A DNA stretch of 64,000 nt from Prevotella fusca JCM 17724 (GCF_001262015.1 NZ_CP012074.1:1401001-1465000), one strand, 5' to 3'; positions 44,410 to 56,479 are shown, numbered from the stretch's first letter. Notes: a model not told the origin generated them from the sequence alone. Numbers and translations: made by a program.

Positions 44410-44483
44410 GAGTCCGATGCAAGAGCCATCCCATAAACACCGACCTTACAGGCAGCTTATGGGATGTTCCTTGCATCGGACTC
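44410..44483. repeat. Long two-part inverted repeat
   Basis: GAGTCCGATGCAAG pairs with CTTGCATCGGACTC and, inside it, ATCCCATAA pairs with TTATGGGAT, with a 22-base loop. There is no T-tract directly after it. It may be a remnant of a mobile element end or a structured RNA. Confidence 0.5.
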
Positions 44484-44701
44484 ACTGTTTAAAAAAAGAC
44501 CCACCAGAACCAACATCCAACGAACAGTCAAGTCTCATCGCCCGCCTCTTTCCACCATTTAGAAGTTCTTTCGGCGAATTAGAATGCCTCAAAATGGAGA
44601 TGTTATGCTGCGAATCAAACGGACAATTTTAATAGAATTACCCGTGTACTGACTTCAAGACGGGACTACCATATGCACTGATTGCCTGCACGGCGTGACC
44701 A

Positions 44702-44995
44702 TCACCCATAATGTATAGGACGTGCTGCATCCCACCTTGTGCATACGGTCTTCACACCTGCCCTTTGCTCTTCAGTGAGAGCCTTGGAGCACAGATTCTC
44801 AACACTTTTCCTGGTGCGCCCGCCCTCTACTTCGATGACATTTCCTGTATCTCCGTAATAGAGCATACTCACATACTCATGCCCCCGTCGGATTGACTTC
44901 TCATCCATACAGACATGCTCATAGATGTGCCTGCCGTCACGCCGATTCAATCCCCATTCAACAGCTCGTTGCATCACTCCATGCACCTTATCCAC
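44702..44995 (-). pseudogene. ISL3-family transposase fragment
   Basis: The frame encodes MDEKSIRRGHEYVSMLYYG, then GGRTRKSVENLCSKALTEEQ and TVCTRWDA, matching the DEKS..GH and GR..E motifs of ISL3 transposases. It represents only the first part of the catalytic core, and the zinc-finger N-terminus and C-terminus are missing. No terminal repeats were identified. Confidence 0.65.
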
Positions 44996-45049
44996 ACCCT
45001 CTCTCTAAAAGGAGAGGGGAGCAATTAGCCCCGAAAGGACTACCAAACA

Positions 45050-45177
45050 CTATTGCCTATCACTGCCCATCATCACCCAACACCGATTATCACTGCCCAT
45101 CAACACCCAACTATCAACACCCAACACCAATTATCACTACCCATCAACACCCAACACCCAACACCCAACACCCAAAT
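45050..45177. repeat. CAACACC-rich low-complexity repeat
   Basis: Irregular repeats of CAACACC and TATCACTGCCCAT, ending in several CCCAACA copies. It adjoins a single ATTATCTTCATGAAAACAATTCG unit (45177-45202). The same words flank lepB and precede dprA. No gene was seen from 44996 to 45638. Confidence 0.6.
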
Positions 45178-45362
45178 TATCTTCATGAAAACAATTCGGA
45201 ACCAATCAATAAAATGACACGGCAAAAATGGTTCTTAAAATAGAATTTAACGGATAATGACAATAAAATAGACTATAATATAAATAACAAAAGACTATAT
45301 TGTCATCTAAAGCAATTCATCATATAGAAAGAAGAATATCAAAACTTCCAATAAAAAACAGG

Positions 45363-45424
45363 GACGCACACTTCGCTCTCTTCCCAAGAATTTTCTGCCG
45401 GAGGGGACACGAAGCGTGCGTCTT
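45363..45424. repeat. GGACGCAC/GTGCGTC inverted repeat
   Basis: GACGCACACTTCG pairs with CGAAGCGTGCGTC, with two mismatches, across a ~30-base loop. Related to the hairpin at 37319. Confidence 0.45.
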
Positions 45425-45638
45425 TATGCAAGACCTGACCCCAATAAACTTATGGTTACAGCAAAGTCTTGCTTATATCCTTCTTTTGTCGGACTGAAAT
45501 CAGAAATAACCCTGACCACATCTTTGCTGAAGTCCAGTCTTTTCCGTCATCTTCACATCGCCTTCCATAGGCAGACATTTCCTATCTACAGGGAAAAAGA
45601 AGTGGAAAGACAGTGCTACTCACACAACTGCTATCGGC

Positions 45639-46910
45639 TTATTTCGCCTTCAAAATCAAGCGAAGACTCTGCTTATAATTGATGTAGTTCCATACCCAAT
45701 TGAGCAGGATAAACGTCTTGTTCTTCACACCAAGGATAGAACGGAGGTGAACGACGAGCCACAATGCCCAGGCAGGGAAGCCACCGAACTTCCTTCCGGA
45801 GATTTCAGCAACAGCATGATTACGCCCGATGGTAGCCATCACGCCGAGATTCTTGTATCTGAAAGGTTTTACTTCCTTCCCTTTCAAAACAGCCTTGAGG
45901 TTCTTCGCAACGGTCTTTGCCTGCTGCATTGCTACCTGTGCCAGCTGCGGATGACCAAGCGGATACTCCTCGTCACCCTCTATCAGACTCAGGTCACCAA
46001 TGGCATAGACATCCTGCAAACCCTTCACACGACAGAAACGGTCGGTAAGAAGTCTGCCAGCATGACCGACACTCTCAGCAGGAATACCCTCTATCGTGTT
46101 CGCACAGATACCACTCACCCAAATAACCGTTTGAGCAGGGATTTCCAGTCCGGCACTCGTCTTCAGGACGCCGTCCTTATACTCGGTGGCAAACTGTGGC
46201 TGACGGATGTGGACATGCAAGTCCTTTAGGTCACGTTCTGCCCGTTTTGATGAAACCGGATCCATACCTGCAAGAAGGCGGTCGCCCGCATTGACAAGAT
46301 AAATGTGCATCTGTGAGGAATCAAGGTCGGGATAGTCACGTGCAATGATGTTCTTCTTCATCTCAGCCACAGCACCTGCTATCTCAACCCCTGAAGCACC
46401 GCCACCCACGATAACGATATTCATCAAAGCCTGCTTGCGTACGGGATTGTCCTCCGTCTCGGCAAGTTCAAGATTACGCAGGATGGTATTGCGGAGCCGC
46501 ATTGCCTCACTGACCGATTTCATCGGAAGTGTGGTCGCCTCGATGTCCTTGTTCCCGAAAAAGTTAGTCTTTGCGCCAGCTGCCAGCACAAGATAGTCGT
46601 ATTCTATCTCACCCACTGTCGTTTGGATTGTCTTTTCAGCCGTATTCACCGACTGCACTTCTGCCATACGGAAGAAGAAGTCCTTGCGTCCCTGGAAAAG
46701 ACGACGGAAAGGAAAGGAGATACTACTCGGTTCAAGACCACCCGATGCTACCTGATAAATCAATGGAGGGAACTGGTGATAATTGTTCTTATCGACCAAT
46801 ACAACCTGGAAGTCATCATCTACCAGCTTGAAAGCCAGTTCCAATCCTCCCAGTCCGCCACCTACGATGACGACCCTCTTCTTGTCTGTGCGTTCTACGT
46901 TTGCTTTCAT
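45639..46910 (-). CDS. ndh: Type II NADH dehydrogenase
   Basis: A 423-aa FAD enzyme transferring electrons from NADH to quinone without proton pumping. FAD site GGGLGGLELAFKL at about 17-29, NADH site VGGGASGVEIAGAVAE near 168-183, and quinone-side AQVAMQQAK near 335. The C-terminus (LWLVVHLRSI ... SLRLILKAK) is amphipathic and probably anchors it to the membrane. Flanks are repeat-rich and not operonic. Confidence 0.92.
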   Translation of the reverse strand: MKANVERTDKKRVVIVGGGLGGLELAFKLVDDDFQVVLVDKNNYHQFPPLIYQVASGGLEPSSISFPFRRLFQGRKDFFFRMAEVQSVNTAEKTIQTTVGEIEYDYLVLAAGAKTNFFGNKDIEATTLPMKSVSEAMRLRNTILRNLELAETEDNPVRKQALMNIVIVGGGASGVEIAGAVAEMKKNIIARDYPDLDSSQMHIYLVNAGDRLLAGMDPVSSKRAERDLKDLHVHIRQPQFATEYKDGVLKTSAGLEIPAQTVIWVSGICANTIEGIPAESVGHAGRLLTDRFCRVKGLQDVYAIGDLSLIEGDEEYPLGHPQLAQVAMQQAKTVAKNLKAVLKGKEVKPFRYKNLGVMATIGRNHAVAEISGRKFGGFPAWALWLVVHLRSILGVKNKTFILLNWVWNYINYKQSLRLILKAK

Positions 46911-47109
46911 TACCCTGCTATGTTTATATTTTGTTGTAATTCTTTATATGTGATTTCTGTTGATTTCTACAGAAATAACTGTGCCAGAAGCGCATCCCTA
47001 CGTAGGAAACTGCAACCAATCAGTTCATTCCCATACCTTCAAATGACAGACAGGCATGGTTCTGACACCCGTCAATGATTGTCAACGTGTTTCCTCGCGA
47101 TGCTGACAT

Positions 47110-48351
47110 TCAGGCATAAATCAGCTTAGTCAACCTCTCCTCTGGGAACAGGTCGCATGCAACAGCCTGCACCTCGTCTGCCGTAATGGCGTCAATGTCA
47201 CGGTAAAGTGCCGTGATGTCCTTCTTCCACCCATAGTGAAGGAAGCCCTTGCCGAAGTCAAGTGCAAGGTTCTCACGGTTGTCGCAGGCTATGCCTATCT
47301 GCCCTTTTATCTGCTGCTTGGCAACCGACAGCTCGTCAGCAGTGAGCGGAACGGACATGAAACGGTCGAGTTCCGCACGTACAAGGCGCATACATTCGTC
47401 CATATCATCGGCATCACAGCCGAAGTAGATACTCCATATTCCTGCCGAGGAATAGCTCACCATGGAACTTTCCACCGTGTAGACGAGACCGCAACGCTCA
47501 CGGAGTGCGAGGTTCAGACGGGCACTCATCCCCGGACCACCAAGGATATTGTTCAACAGATAGAGTGCCATACGCCGCCTATCGTGTACACAATAGGCAC
47601 GATTACCAATCATCACGTGTGCCTGATGGGTATGCTTGTCTGCCCTGACTGTCTGCGGCTCATAGCCGTTCAATGCCGGCAGGACTGTCGCATCGGGCTT
47701 ATCCATTTCGCCGACCTTGGTCACCTTTGTTCCGTTTTCTTTTTCCAAGAGACGGAGGAGACTGTCAAAATCAATATCACCATAGGCAAAAAACACCGCA
47801 TTCTCCGGGCGATAGTGCCTGTGGGTGAAGCGGAGCGCATCCTCTGTGGTGAACTTCCTGATGCGGTCAGCCTTGCCAAGGATGTTATGTCCTAACGGAT
47901 GACCATGAAAGACAAGGTTCTCAAAGTCGTCATAAATCAGTTCTGCAGGACTGTCATTATAGGATTCTATCTCATCGCAGATAACCTCAACCTCCTTGTC
48001 AATCTCCTTCTGCGGATAGACACTGTGGAAAACAATGTCCGTAAGAAGGTCTATCGCCCGTGGAAGATAGTCCTTCAAGATAGCCGAGTAGTAAACTGTA
48101 TCGGTCTTGGTGGTGAAGGCATTGAGGTCACCTCCCACCTGTTCAAGGCAGTTGATGACATCCAGAGCCGTGCGGCGGGCAGTTCCCTTGAAGGTGACAT
48201 GCTCGCAGAAATGGGCTATGCCTTCCTCATCAGGTAGCTCATTGGCAGTTCCGGCGTTGATCTGGTAGCCACAATAAACCACTGGTGACGATGTCGGAAG
48301 GGCTATGATGCGCAGTCCATTACCCAGGACCGCTGTTTGATAACTTGTCAT
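47110..48351 (-). CDS. M16-family zinc peptidase
   Basis: A 413-aa inverzincin-type protease. The zinc motif HFCEH (HxxEH) lies near residue 46, followed ~75 residues later by the third ligand region VEVICDEIES. I start at ATG 48351 (MTSYQTAVLGNGLRI), because the upstream extension in the same frame is hydrophobic, not conserved in the family and lies in a dispersed repeat. Such proteins process peptides and are often annotated as insulinase-like; the substrate is unknown. Confidence 0.9.
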   Translation of the reverse strand: MTSYQTAVLGNGLRIIALPTSSPVVYCGYQINAGTANELPDEEGIAHFCEHVTFKGTARRTALDVINCLEQVGGDLNAFTTKTDTVYYSAILKDYLPRAIDLLTDIVFHSVYPQKEIDKEVEVICDEIESYNDSPAELIYDDFENLVFHGHPLGHNILGKADRIRKFTTEDALRFTHRHYRPENAVFFAYGDIDFDSLLRLLEKENGTKVTKVGEMDKPDATVLPALNGYEPQTVRADKHTHQAHVMIGNRAYCVHDRRRMALYLLNNILGGPGMSARLNLALRERCGLVYTVESSMVSYSSAGIWSIYFGCDADDMDECMRLVRAELDRFMSVPLTADELSVAKQQIKGQIGIACDNRENLALDFGKGFLHYGWKKDITALYRDIDAITADEVQAVACDLFPEERLTKLIYA

Positions 48352-48424
48352 AGGGTGCAAAATTAAGAAAAAAGAATGAAAAGCTGTAGACTTTAAAGCA
48401 CAAAGAAAAAATATTGCTGTCTGA

Positions 48425-48660
48425 TAAAACCGAAACAGCATACTCTCCAATGCATAATCTCTTTTGACAGGTAACACCGTATTGGCTTTGGAAAAGCAAG
48501 CCTCCTAACGAACGATGTTTTGCTTACTTTGGACAGTACAACCCTTTTCTAACTAAAAGCTGTTCCCTTCTCTGTGACATATTGCACTCTGTTTAGCACT
48601 CAGCACCACGTGTGCTTGCCAACAACACCACGTGTGCTTGCCAACAACACACCGGTGGAA
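48425..48660 (+). repeat. Dispersed element with 22-bp CACGTGTG array
   Basis: The leader (CTGATAAAACCGAAACAGC, then ATACTCTCCAATGC) matches the element at 29770. The array has units at 48601 and 48623 containing CACCACGTGTGCTTGCCAA and a diverged third unit with CACCGGTG. The core palindrome is changed compared with the other copy while spacing is kept. Confidence 0.75.
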
Positions 48661-48778
48661 TATGGGAAGAAAGGGGCGTTATGGTTACTATAATGTATAT
48701 AGTAAGACACTAATGGCTGACTTAATATATGGGAAATGTTTACTGGACAGCACTAAAAGAAAAAAGAACCTAATTCTT

Positions 48779-48809
48779 TTTGTAGTCCGCCCAAATTACA
48801 TTATATTTG
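48779..48809 (+). promoter_or_regulatory. Promoter of the PfkB kinase gene
   Basis: TTTG (48779-48782), 19 bp, TATATTTG (48802-48809) is a full match to the Bacteroidota consensus, 38 bp upstream of the ATG. Confidence 0.75.
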
Positions 48810-48846
48810 CACAACCAAAGCGAGACACAACATAAATCACAATAAA

Positions 48847-49785
48847 ATGCGGAAAGTTATAGGTATAGGTGAGACCGTCTTAGACATCATCTTTAAGGAC
48901 AACAAACCAGTTGAGGCAGTCCCGGGAGGGTCTACCTTTAACGCCATTACATCGTTAGGACGCTGCGGTATCAACGCATCGTTCATCTCCGAGGCAGGCA
49001 ATGACCACGTCGGGAAATACATCATTGATTTCCTGAAAAGCAACGGTGTCAACGCTGATAACGTCACCACCTTCCCTGACTCCAAGTCGCCTGTGTCGCT
49101 GGCGTTCCTCAACGAGAAGAATGATGCCGAATACATCTTCTACAAGGACCACCCTCACGACCAGTTAGACTTCACCTTTCCCGACATACAACCGGATGAC
49201 ATCGTGCTTTTCGGCTCTTTCTATGCGGTGAATCCGGTGATTCGTCCGCAGGTTGTCGGACTGCTCGACTATGCCCGTTCACATGGCGCCATCATCTACT
49301 ATGACGTTAATTTCCGTCCGGCACACAAGGATGAGGTCATCAAGGTTACGCCTAACCTGATTGAGAACCTCGACTATGCCGACATTGTACGTGGCAGCCA
49401 CGAAGACTTTGCGACACTCTACAAGAAGGAGGATGCCGACAAGGTGTATAATGCCGAGATTTCCTTCTATTGCAAGCAGTTCATCTATACACAGGGAAGC
49501 CAGCCTGTCGAGGTGCGTAGCGGCAGGGACTTGAAGAAGACTTATCCTGTACTCGATACCAATGTTGTCAGCACAATCGGCGCCGGCGACAACTTCAATG
49601 CAGGCTTCATCTTCGGTATGCTGAAGTACGGCATCACCCGGACTGACCTCGAAAGAGGGCTGACAGAGGAGCAGTGGGACAAGCTCATCACATGTGCCCT
49701 GGCGTTCTCAGCCGATTGCTGCAAGGATATTTTCAACTATGTAAGCAAGGAGTTTGGGGAGAAGATGAAAGAGGGGGCTTTATGA
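48847..49785 (+). CDS. PfkB-family sugar kinase (fructokinase-like)
   Basis: A 312-aa kinase with GGSTFNAITSLGR near residue 28 and STIGAGDNFNAGF near 238, the catalytic GAGD. The length and motif pattern resemble Bacteroidota fructokinases. It differs substantially from the kinase at 4257 and stands apart from any transporter. Substrate is therefore uncertain. Confidence 0.88.
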   Translation: MRKVIGIGETVLDIIFKDNKPVEAVPGGSTFNAITSLGRCGINASFISEAGNDHVGKYIIDFLKSNGVNADNVTTFPDSKSPVSLAFLNEKNDAEYIFYKDHPHDQLDFTFPDIQPDDIVLFGSFYAVNPVIRPQVVGLLDYARSHGAIIYYDVNFRPAHKDEVIKVTPNLIENLDYADIVRGSHEDFATLYKKEDADKVYNAEISFYCKQFIYTQGSQPVEVRSGRDLKKTYPVLDTNVVSTIGAGDNFNAGFIFGMLKYGITRTDLERGLTEEQWDKLITCALAFSADCCKDIFNYVSKEFGEKMKEGAL

Positions 49786-49790
49786 TTGAC

Positions 49791-49829
49791 AATTAGCCTA
49801 ATTAGCCCAATTAGGCTAATTAGCCCAAT
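49791..49829. repeat. GGCTAATTAGCC repeat, period 18
   Basis: Two 18-bp units TAG[CG]CTAATTAGCCCAAT in tandem, each nearly palindromic, located just after the kinase stop. The motif recurs at 61016 with 9-bp period. Confidence 0.7.
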
Positions 49830-49866
49830 ATACTTCACAAGAAACCACACATAATCAAATATAAAA

Positions 49867-51057
49867 ATGATAGAGATTGCCAATAAAGTTTATTACGTAG
49901 GTGTCAACGATCGTAACAAGAGCCTCTTTGAGGGATTATGGCCGCTGCCTTACGGTGTCAGCTACAATTCTTATCTGATTGATGATGAGAAAGTCTGCCT
50001 CATTGATACAGTTGAAGTAGACTTCTTTGTACAGTTTATTGAGAAGCTCCGTGAGGTGTTGGGCGACCGACAGATTGACTATTTGGTCATCAACCACATG
50101 GAGCCAGACCACTCCGGGTCACTTGCTTTGTTGCGTAAATACTACCCTAACATCCAGGTTATCGGTAACAAGAAGACCTTTGACATGATGTCAGGATTCT
50201 ATGGAATCAAGGAAAATACGATAGAGATGAAGAACGGTGAGGAGCTGAACTTAGGCAACCACACTCTGCAGTTCTTCATGACACCGATGGTTCACTGGCC
50301 GGAAACGATGATGACACTTTGCAAAGGCGAAGTCAATCACCTCTTTACAGGTGACGCTTTCGGCTGCTTTGGCGCATTAAACGGCGGTTTCATCGACCAG
50401 GAGATAGATACAGACTGGTGCTGGCTGGAGATGGTTCGCTACTATTCCAACATCGTTGGAAAGTACGGAACACCTGTTCAGAACGCCTTGAAGAAACTTG
50501 CCGGCATTCATATTGACTATATCTGCTCTACCCACGGACCAGTATGGCACAAGTATGTTGACAAGGTTGTCGGACTCTACGACCGTATGTCAAAGTACGA
50601 GACAGAGCCAGGTCTGGTTATCTGCTACGGTACAATGTACGGCAATACGGAGCGTATGGCAGAACAGATTGCACGTTCAGCGTCCCTCGCTGGCGTAAAG
50701 AATCTCCGCCTGTACAACGTTTCCAAGACGCATCACAGCTACATTCTTCAGGACATCTTCCGCTTCCGTGGTCTGATTGTCGGTGCTCCGACCTATAATG
50801 CAGGACTCTATCACGAGATGGACGTACTGTTACAGGAGGTTGCCAACCGTGACATAAAGAACCATCTCATCGGCTGGTTCGGCTCTTATTCATGGGCATC
50901 GAAGGCTGTTGCAGCCATCGGTGAATGGAATGAGAAGCATCTCCACTTCGAGAAGGTGGGAGAACCTGTAGAGATGAAGCAGGCACTTACGCCAGAGATT
51001 AAGGAAGAGTGCAACCGCTTAGGTCGCGAAATGGCAGCTAAGCTCTTGGCAGAATAA
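49867..51057 (+). CDS. Flavodiiron protein (A-type flavoprotein)
   Basis: A 396-aa cytoplasmic enzyme reducing O2 (or NO) to water. The metallo-beta-lactamase-like domain has the diiron ligands of HMEPDHSGS at about 78-86, plus STHGPVWHKY further on. The C-terminal flavodoxin domain starts ICYGTMYGNTERMAEQIA with the FMN P-loop. It gives oxygen tolerance to anaerobes. The LOG gene begins two bases after its stop codon. Confidence 0.95.
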   Translation: MIEIANKVYYVGVNDRNKSLFEGLWPLPYGVSYNSYLIDDEKVCLIDTVEVDFFVQFIEKLREVLGDRQIDYLVINHMEPDHSGSLALLRKYYPNIQVIGNKKTFDMMSGFYGIKENTIEMKNGEELNLGNHTLQFFMTPMVHWPETMMTLCKGEVNHLFTGDAFGCFGALNGGFIDQEIDTDWCWLEMVRYYSNIVGKYGTPVQNALKKLAGIHIDYICSTHGPVWHKYVDKVVGLYDRMSKYETEPGLVICYGTMYGNTERMAEQIARSASLAGVKNLRLYNVSKTHHSYILQDIFRFRGLIVGAPTYNAGLYHEMDVLLQEVANRDIKNHLIGWFGSYSWASKAVAAIGEWNEKHLHFEKVGEPVEMKQALTPEIKEECNRLGREMAAKLLAE

Positions 51058-51058
51058 G

Positions 51059-51577
51059 ATGAACATAGCTGTATTTTGTTCGGCAAACAATAACATTGAC
51101 CCCGACTACTTCCGTGCAGCGGAAGTGTTGGGGCGATGGATTGGCGAGAATGGTCACACTCTTGTCTATGGAGGTGGCAATAGCGGCTTAATGGAATGCA
51201 TCGGCAAAGCCGTACATGAAGCAGGCGGACGCACCATCGGAGTCATCCCCCGCATCATGGAAGAAGGGCGTAGGGTGAGCGATTATGTAGACGTGGAAAT
51301 ACCCTGTGAGGACCTCTCTGACCGCAAAGCAATCATCATGGAGCGTGCAGATGAGTTCTATGCGCTGCCTGGCGGTATAGGGACGATTGACGAGGTGTTC
51401 ACCGTTGCAGCGGCAGCCACTATCGGCTATCACCGAAAGAAGGTGACCCTTTGCAACGTAAAAGGCTTCTGGGACAGTCTTATCGACCTGTTGAACGACC
51501 ATCAGCAAAAAGGTATGATACGTGGAGATTTCCACGATTTCATCGAAGTAAAGGATATGGAAAGTCTCAAACTATAA
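51059..51577 (+). CDS. LOG-family protein (TIGR00730)
   Basis: A 172-aa Rossmann-fold protein with GGGNSGLMECIG and the PGGIGTIDEVF motif (PGGxGTxxE) that defines nucleoside 5'-monophosphate phosphoribohydrolases of the LONELY GUY family. It starts two bases after the flavodiiron stop, so the two are co-translated. The bacterial substrate is probably a nucleotide monophosphate, but this is not established here. Confidence 0.9.
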   Translation: MNIAVFCSANNNIDPDYFRAAEVLGRWIGENGHTLVYGGGNSGLMECIGKAVHEAGGRTIGVIPRIMEEGRRVSDYVDVEIPCEDLSDRKAIIMERADEFYALPGGIGTIDEVFTVAAAATIGYHRKKVTLCNVKGFWDSLIDLLNDHQQKGMIRGDFHDFIEVKDMESLKL

Positions 51578-51644
51578 CCTATATCCGAAGAAAGACACAA
51601 GAATAACAGCAGAGAAAAAGATAAAAATAAAAACAAACAATAGG

Positions 51645-51692
51645 CGTACTCATTTTATGCTCTTCAACATAAAATGAGTACGTTTTCGTCTT
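51645..51692 (+). terminator. Rho-independent terminator after the LOG gene
   Basis: CGTACTCATTTTATG pairs with CATAAAATGAGTACG perfectly over 15 bp around an 8-base loop and is followed by TTTTCGTCTTTTT. Confidence 0.9.
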
Positions 51693-51704
51693 TTTATACT
51701 TATT

Positions 51705-52048
51705 TTAGAATGAACAGATAAGTTCATTTTCCTTCACACCACCAAGACGGATAAGCGCAACGATACGGAGATCAGTAGAAAAACACCCAGGTCGGTTAGG
51801 TACAATCTTCTCTTTTGGCTTGAGCTGCGCATTGAAATCATCGACAAATGAGGGGGAAAAGTCCAAGAAATGTCTCATCAAAACTGGAACAGAAAGATTC
51901 TAACTGACGACCTATGACTTCCCGTGACTTCAACGTACAGAGCAGCTTATACAAAAAAGGCAGAGAACCGTGACCTTTCTTATCAGGGAACATAATCCAC
52001 TGAAGAAATGACAAGTCACGCTTCTCTGCGATATAGTATTTTATTTAA
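51705..52048 (-). pseudogene. Fragment resembling a DUF6377-type regulator C-terminus
   Basis: Minus-strand translation gives LESFCSSFDETFLGLFP, then after a +1 shift SFVDDFNAQLKPKEKI and STDLRIVALIRLGGVKENEL. This resembles the C-terminal region of DUF6377-type Bacteroidota regulators. The shift coincides with a run of five G (51852-51856 on the plus strand). Upstream stops truncate the gene. It fills most of the 51578-52084 gap. Confidence 0.55.
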
Positions 52049-52084
52049 CATAGAATCGGTTAATACCGATGGCTATCATCTCAC

Positions 52085-54627
<2,543 letters not shown>

Positions 54628-55182
54628 ATGAAAACAAAAGGAATCAAATCAATGGTTGCTCTCCTGCTTGGCGCAACACTCATGAGTTCGTGTGTAGGTT
54701 CGTTCGCATTGTTCAATAAGCTCGCACAATGGAACAAACGTGCAACAAAGTCAAAGTTCGTCAACGAAATCATCTTCCTCGTCATCTCTCCAGCCTACGC
54801 TTTCTGTGGTGCTGCTGATGCACTGGTTCTCAACACTATTGAGTTCTGGACAGGGGACAACCCTGTAGCAAACCGCGTGGGCAAGACACGTAACATCAAG
54901 GGTGATGACGGTTTGATATATGCCGTAAAATATCTGGAGAACGGTTATCAGATTACCAAGCCGGATGGTAGCGTCTTCTACTTCACTTACAACAAGCAGG
55001 AAAACACATGGTATATGAATGCCGAAGGCAAGGAGCAGAAGGTTATCCACTTCAATGGTGACGGTTCTGTAAAGGCTTTCCTCAGCAATGGTTTGACAGC
55101 GGATGTGACGCTTGACGCAGCAGGTGTATATGAGGTGCGCCAGATGCAGGCTGGTACAAGCTACTTTATGGCAAGAAGATAA
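54628..55182 (+). CDS. DUF3332-family lipoprotein
   Basis: A 184-aa lipoprotein (lipobox MSSC at residues 19-22) with the family pattern GSFALFNKLAQWN, FLVISPAYAFCGAADALVLNTIEFW and NPV. A hydrophobic helix lies at 48-70. The family is widespread in Bacteroidota and of unknown function. It is monocistronic, closed by a terminator. Confidence 0.87.
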   Translation: MKTKGIKSMVALLLGATLMSSCVGSFALFNKLAQWNKRATKSKFVNEIIFLVISPAYAFCGAADALVLNTIEFWTGDNPVANRVGKTRNIKGDDGLIYAVKYLENGYQITKPDGSVFYFTYNKQENTWYMNAEGKEQKVIHFNGDGSVKAFLSNGLTADVTLDAAGVYEVRQMQAGTSYFMARR

Positions 55183-55214
55183 GATCCATCTTCCTGTTTT
55201 CAAAAGGAAATATT

Positions 55215-55259
55215 CATCCCTTTTCTTCTCCATAATGAGAGGAAAAGGGATGTTTTTTT
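55215..55259 (+). terminator. Terminator after the DUF3332 gene
   Basis: CATCCCTTTTC pairs with GGAAAAGGGATG and is followed by seven T residues. Confidence 0.85.
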
Positions 55260-55488
55260 GAGGAACAAAACCGCCCAGAGCTGTAGAAAACAGACACAAC
55301 ACCAAGATGCCAGTCCGTCAAATGAATGACAAGCAAAATACATACTGAGATAAAAAAACTCCACAGGTGGCTTGCCTGGCAGCGGAACACACGACTGATG
55401 TGTTCGTAAAAGAACACTGAATGGCAGACAAACATGCTGCACTTCCCGGCTTTACATCCACAGGTTATTCTGAAGAAAACCGTCTGCA

Positions 55489-55583
55489 ACGAATTATTTT
55501 CATGAAAATAAATATTTTTCTTCATGAAAATAAATAATTATTCTCACAAAAAAAAATGTTTTTCTTCATGAAGATAATTTATT
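55489..55583. repeat. 22-bp-period TTCATGAAAA array, four units
   Basis: Units start at 55499, 55521, 55543 (diverged, CTCACAAAAA) and 55565, exactly 22 bp apart, starting with ACGAATTATTTTC. The rest of the 55183-55660 gap has no recognised feature besides the terminator. Confidence 0.88.
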
Positions 55584-55660
55584 AATAATGACCTTATGGA
55601 ATAAAGAAGGTATCAGAAAAGTATGAAAATACAGTCTGAAAACACCACCGGACACCTATC

Positions 55661-56392
55661 TTATAAATACAATATACTCTCATTACCCTCATTGAACAGC
55701 AGGTCAAGGATGCTGAGGTTAGGCAGGAAGCCAAACTTCTGCTGATAAACCTGATAATAACGACGAGGAACAAAGTCGGAATCAACACCCGGATGTTTCG
55801 GACGGATTACCTCACGAAAATCAGCGGTTCCATCGGGAATATCCATCAGATAGACATCCGTGCGGCGCATACAGGGTATAATATCGATGAGTTCGCACAT
55901 TTTGAACGTTATCTCCCAATTGAAATCATAGAGAAAGACCCATTTCCGCTCAAAGAATGGGCGTATATCATCCTCATAATACTCGAAGAACGGACTTTCA
56001 CCATAGGATGACTGCAGGGCATTCCAGTGCTGATGCCGCCAGTTGTCATGGTCGCTGATACGCACATCCTTCATCGGACACTTCAGGCTCTCAAACTTCT
56101 CAATAGGGATGGAGAGGGTCTGCGGACCATTAGCCGAAGCAATTACACAACGATTACGGTATGTCTGCTTAACGAAGTTGTCGTGTTGTTCTATCAGACA
56201 ACTGTCATAGCGGTTCAACTTCTGATACCATTGGATAGGGGCAAAGTAAGCCGAGGAGAGCAAGACCTCCCCAAGCCCCTCCGAAGGAGAGGATGTTAAG
56301 TTACCGATGTTGGTATTATTTGAACTGACTATGTTGTTATTATCAGAATATGCCATAACAGTTTTGCTTATAATATGATTGAACGATGACAA
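55661..56392 (-). CDS. WbqC-like family protein
   Basis: The WbqC family core starts at LLSSAYFAPIQWYQKL and continues through SIPIEKF, WRHQHWNALQSSY and the C-terminal YQVYQQKFGFLPNLSILDLL. The family is linked to surface polysaccharide synthesis, mechanism unknown. The first ~43 codons are Asn/Ser-rich and lie partly in a dispersed repeat (CCCCTCCGAAGGAGAGG), so the true start may be TTG at 56263, directly before LSSAYF. ATG 56356 is another option. Confidence 0.8.
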   Translation of the reverse strand: MSSFNHIISKTVMAYSDNNNIVSSNNTNIGNLTSSPSEGLGEVLLSSAYFAPIQWYQKLNRYDSCLIEQHDNFVKQTYRNRCVIASANGPQTLSIPIEKFESLKCPMKDVRISDHDNWRHQHWNALQSSYGESPFFEYYEDDIRPFFERKWVFLYDFNWEITFKMCELIDIIPCMRRTDVYLMDIPDGTADFREVIRPKHPGVDSDFVPRRYYQVYQQKFGFLPNLSILDLLFNEGNESILYL

Positions 56393-56479
56393 AAAAGGAG
56401 GGATGTGTAACGTTTACCAAACTTTGGTAACTTGCACATCCCCTCCTTCATAGGGGCTTGGGGAGCTTCCTCTTTGGGC

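Noticed and set aside
48352..48477. N-terminal extension of the M16 peptidase frame
   Set aside because: The extra 42 codons fall partly within the dispersed leader repeat and precede the normal family start MTSYQTAVLGNGLRI.
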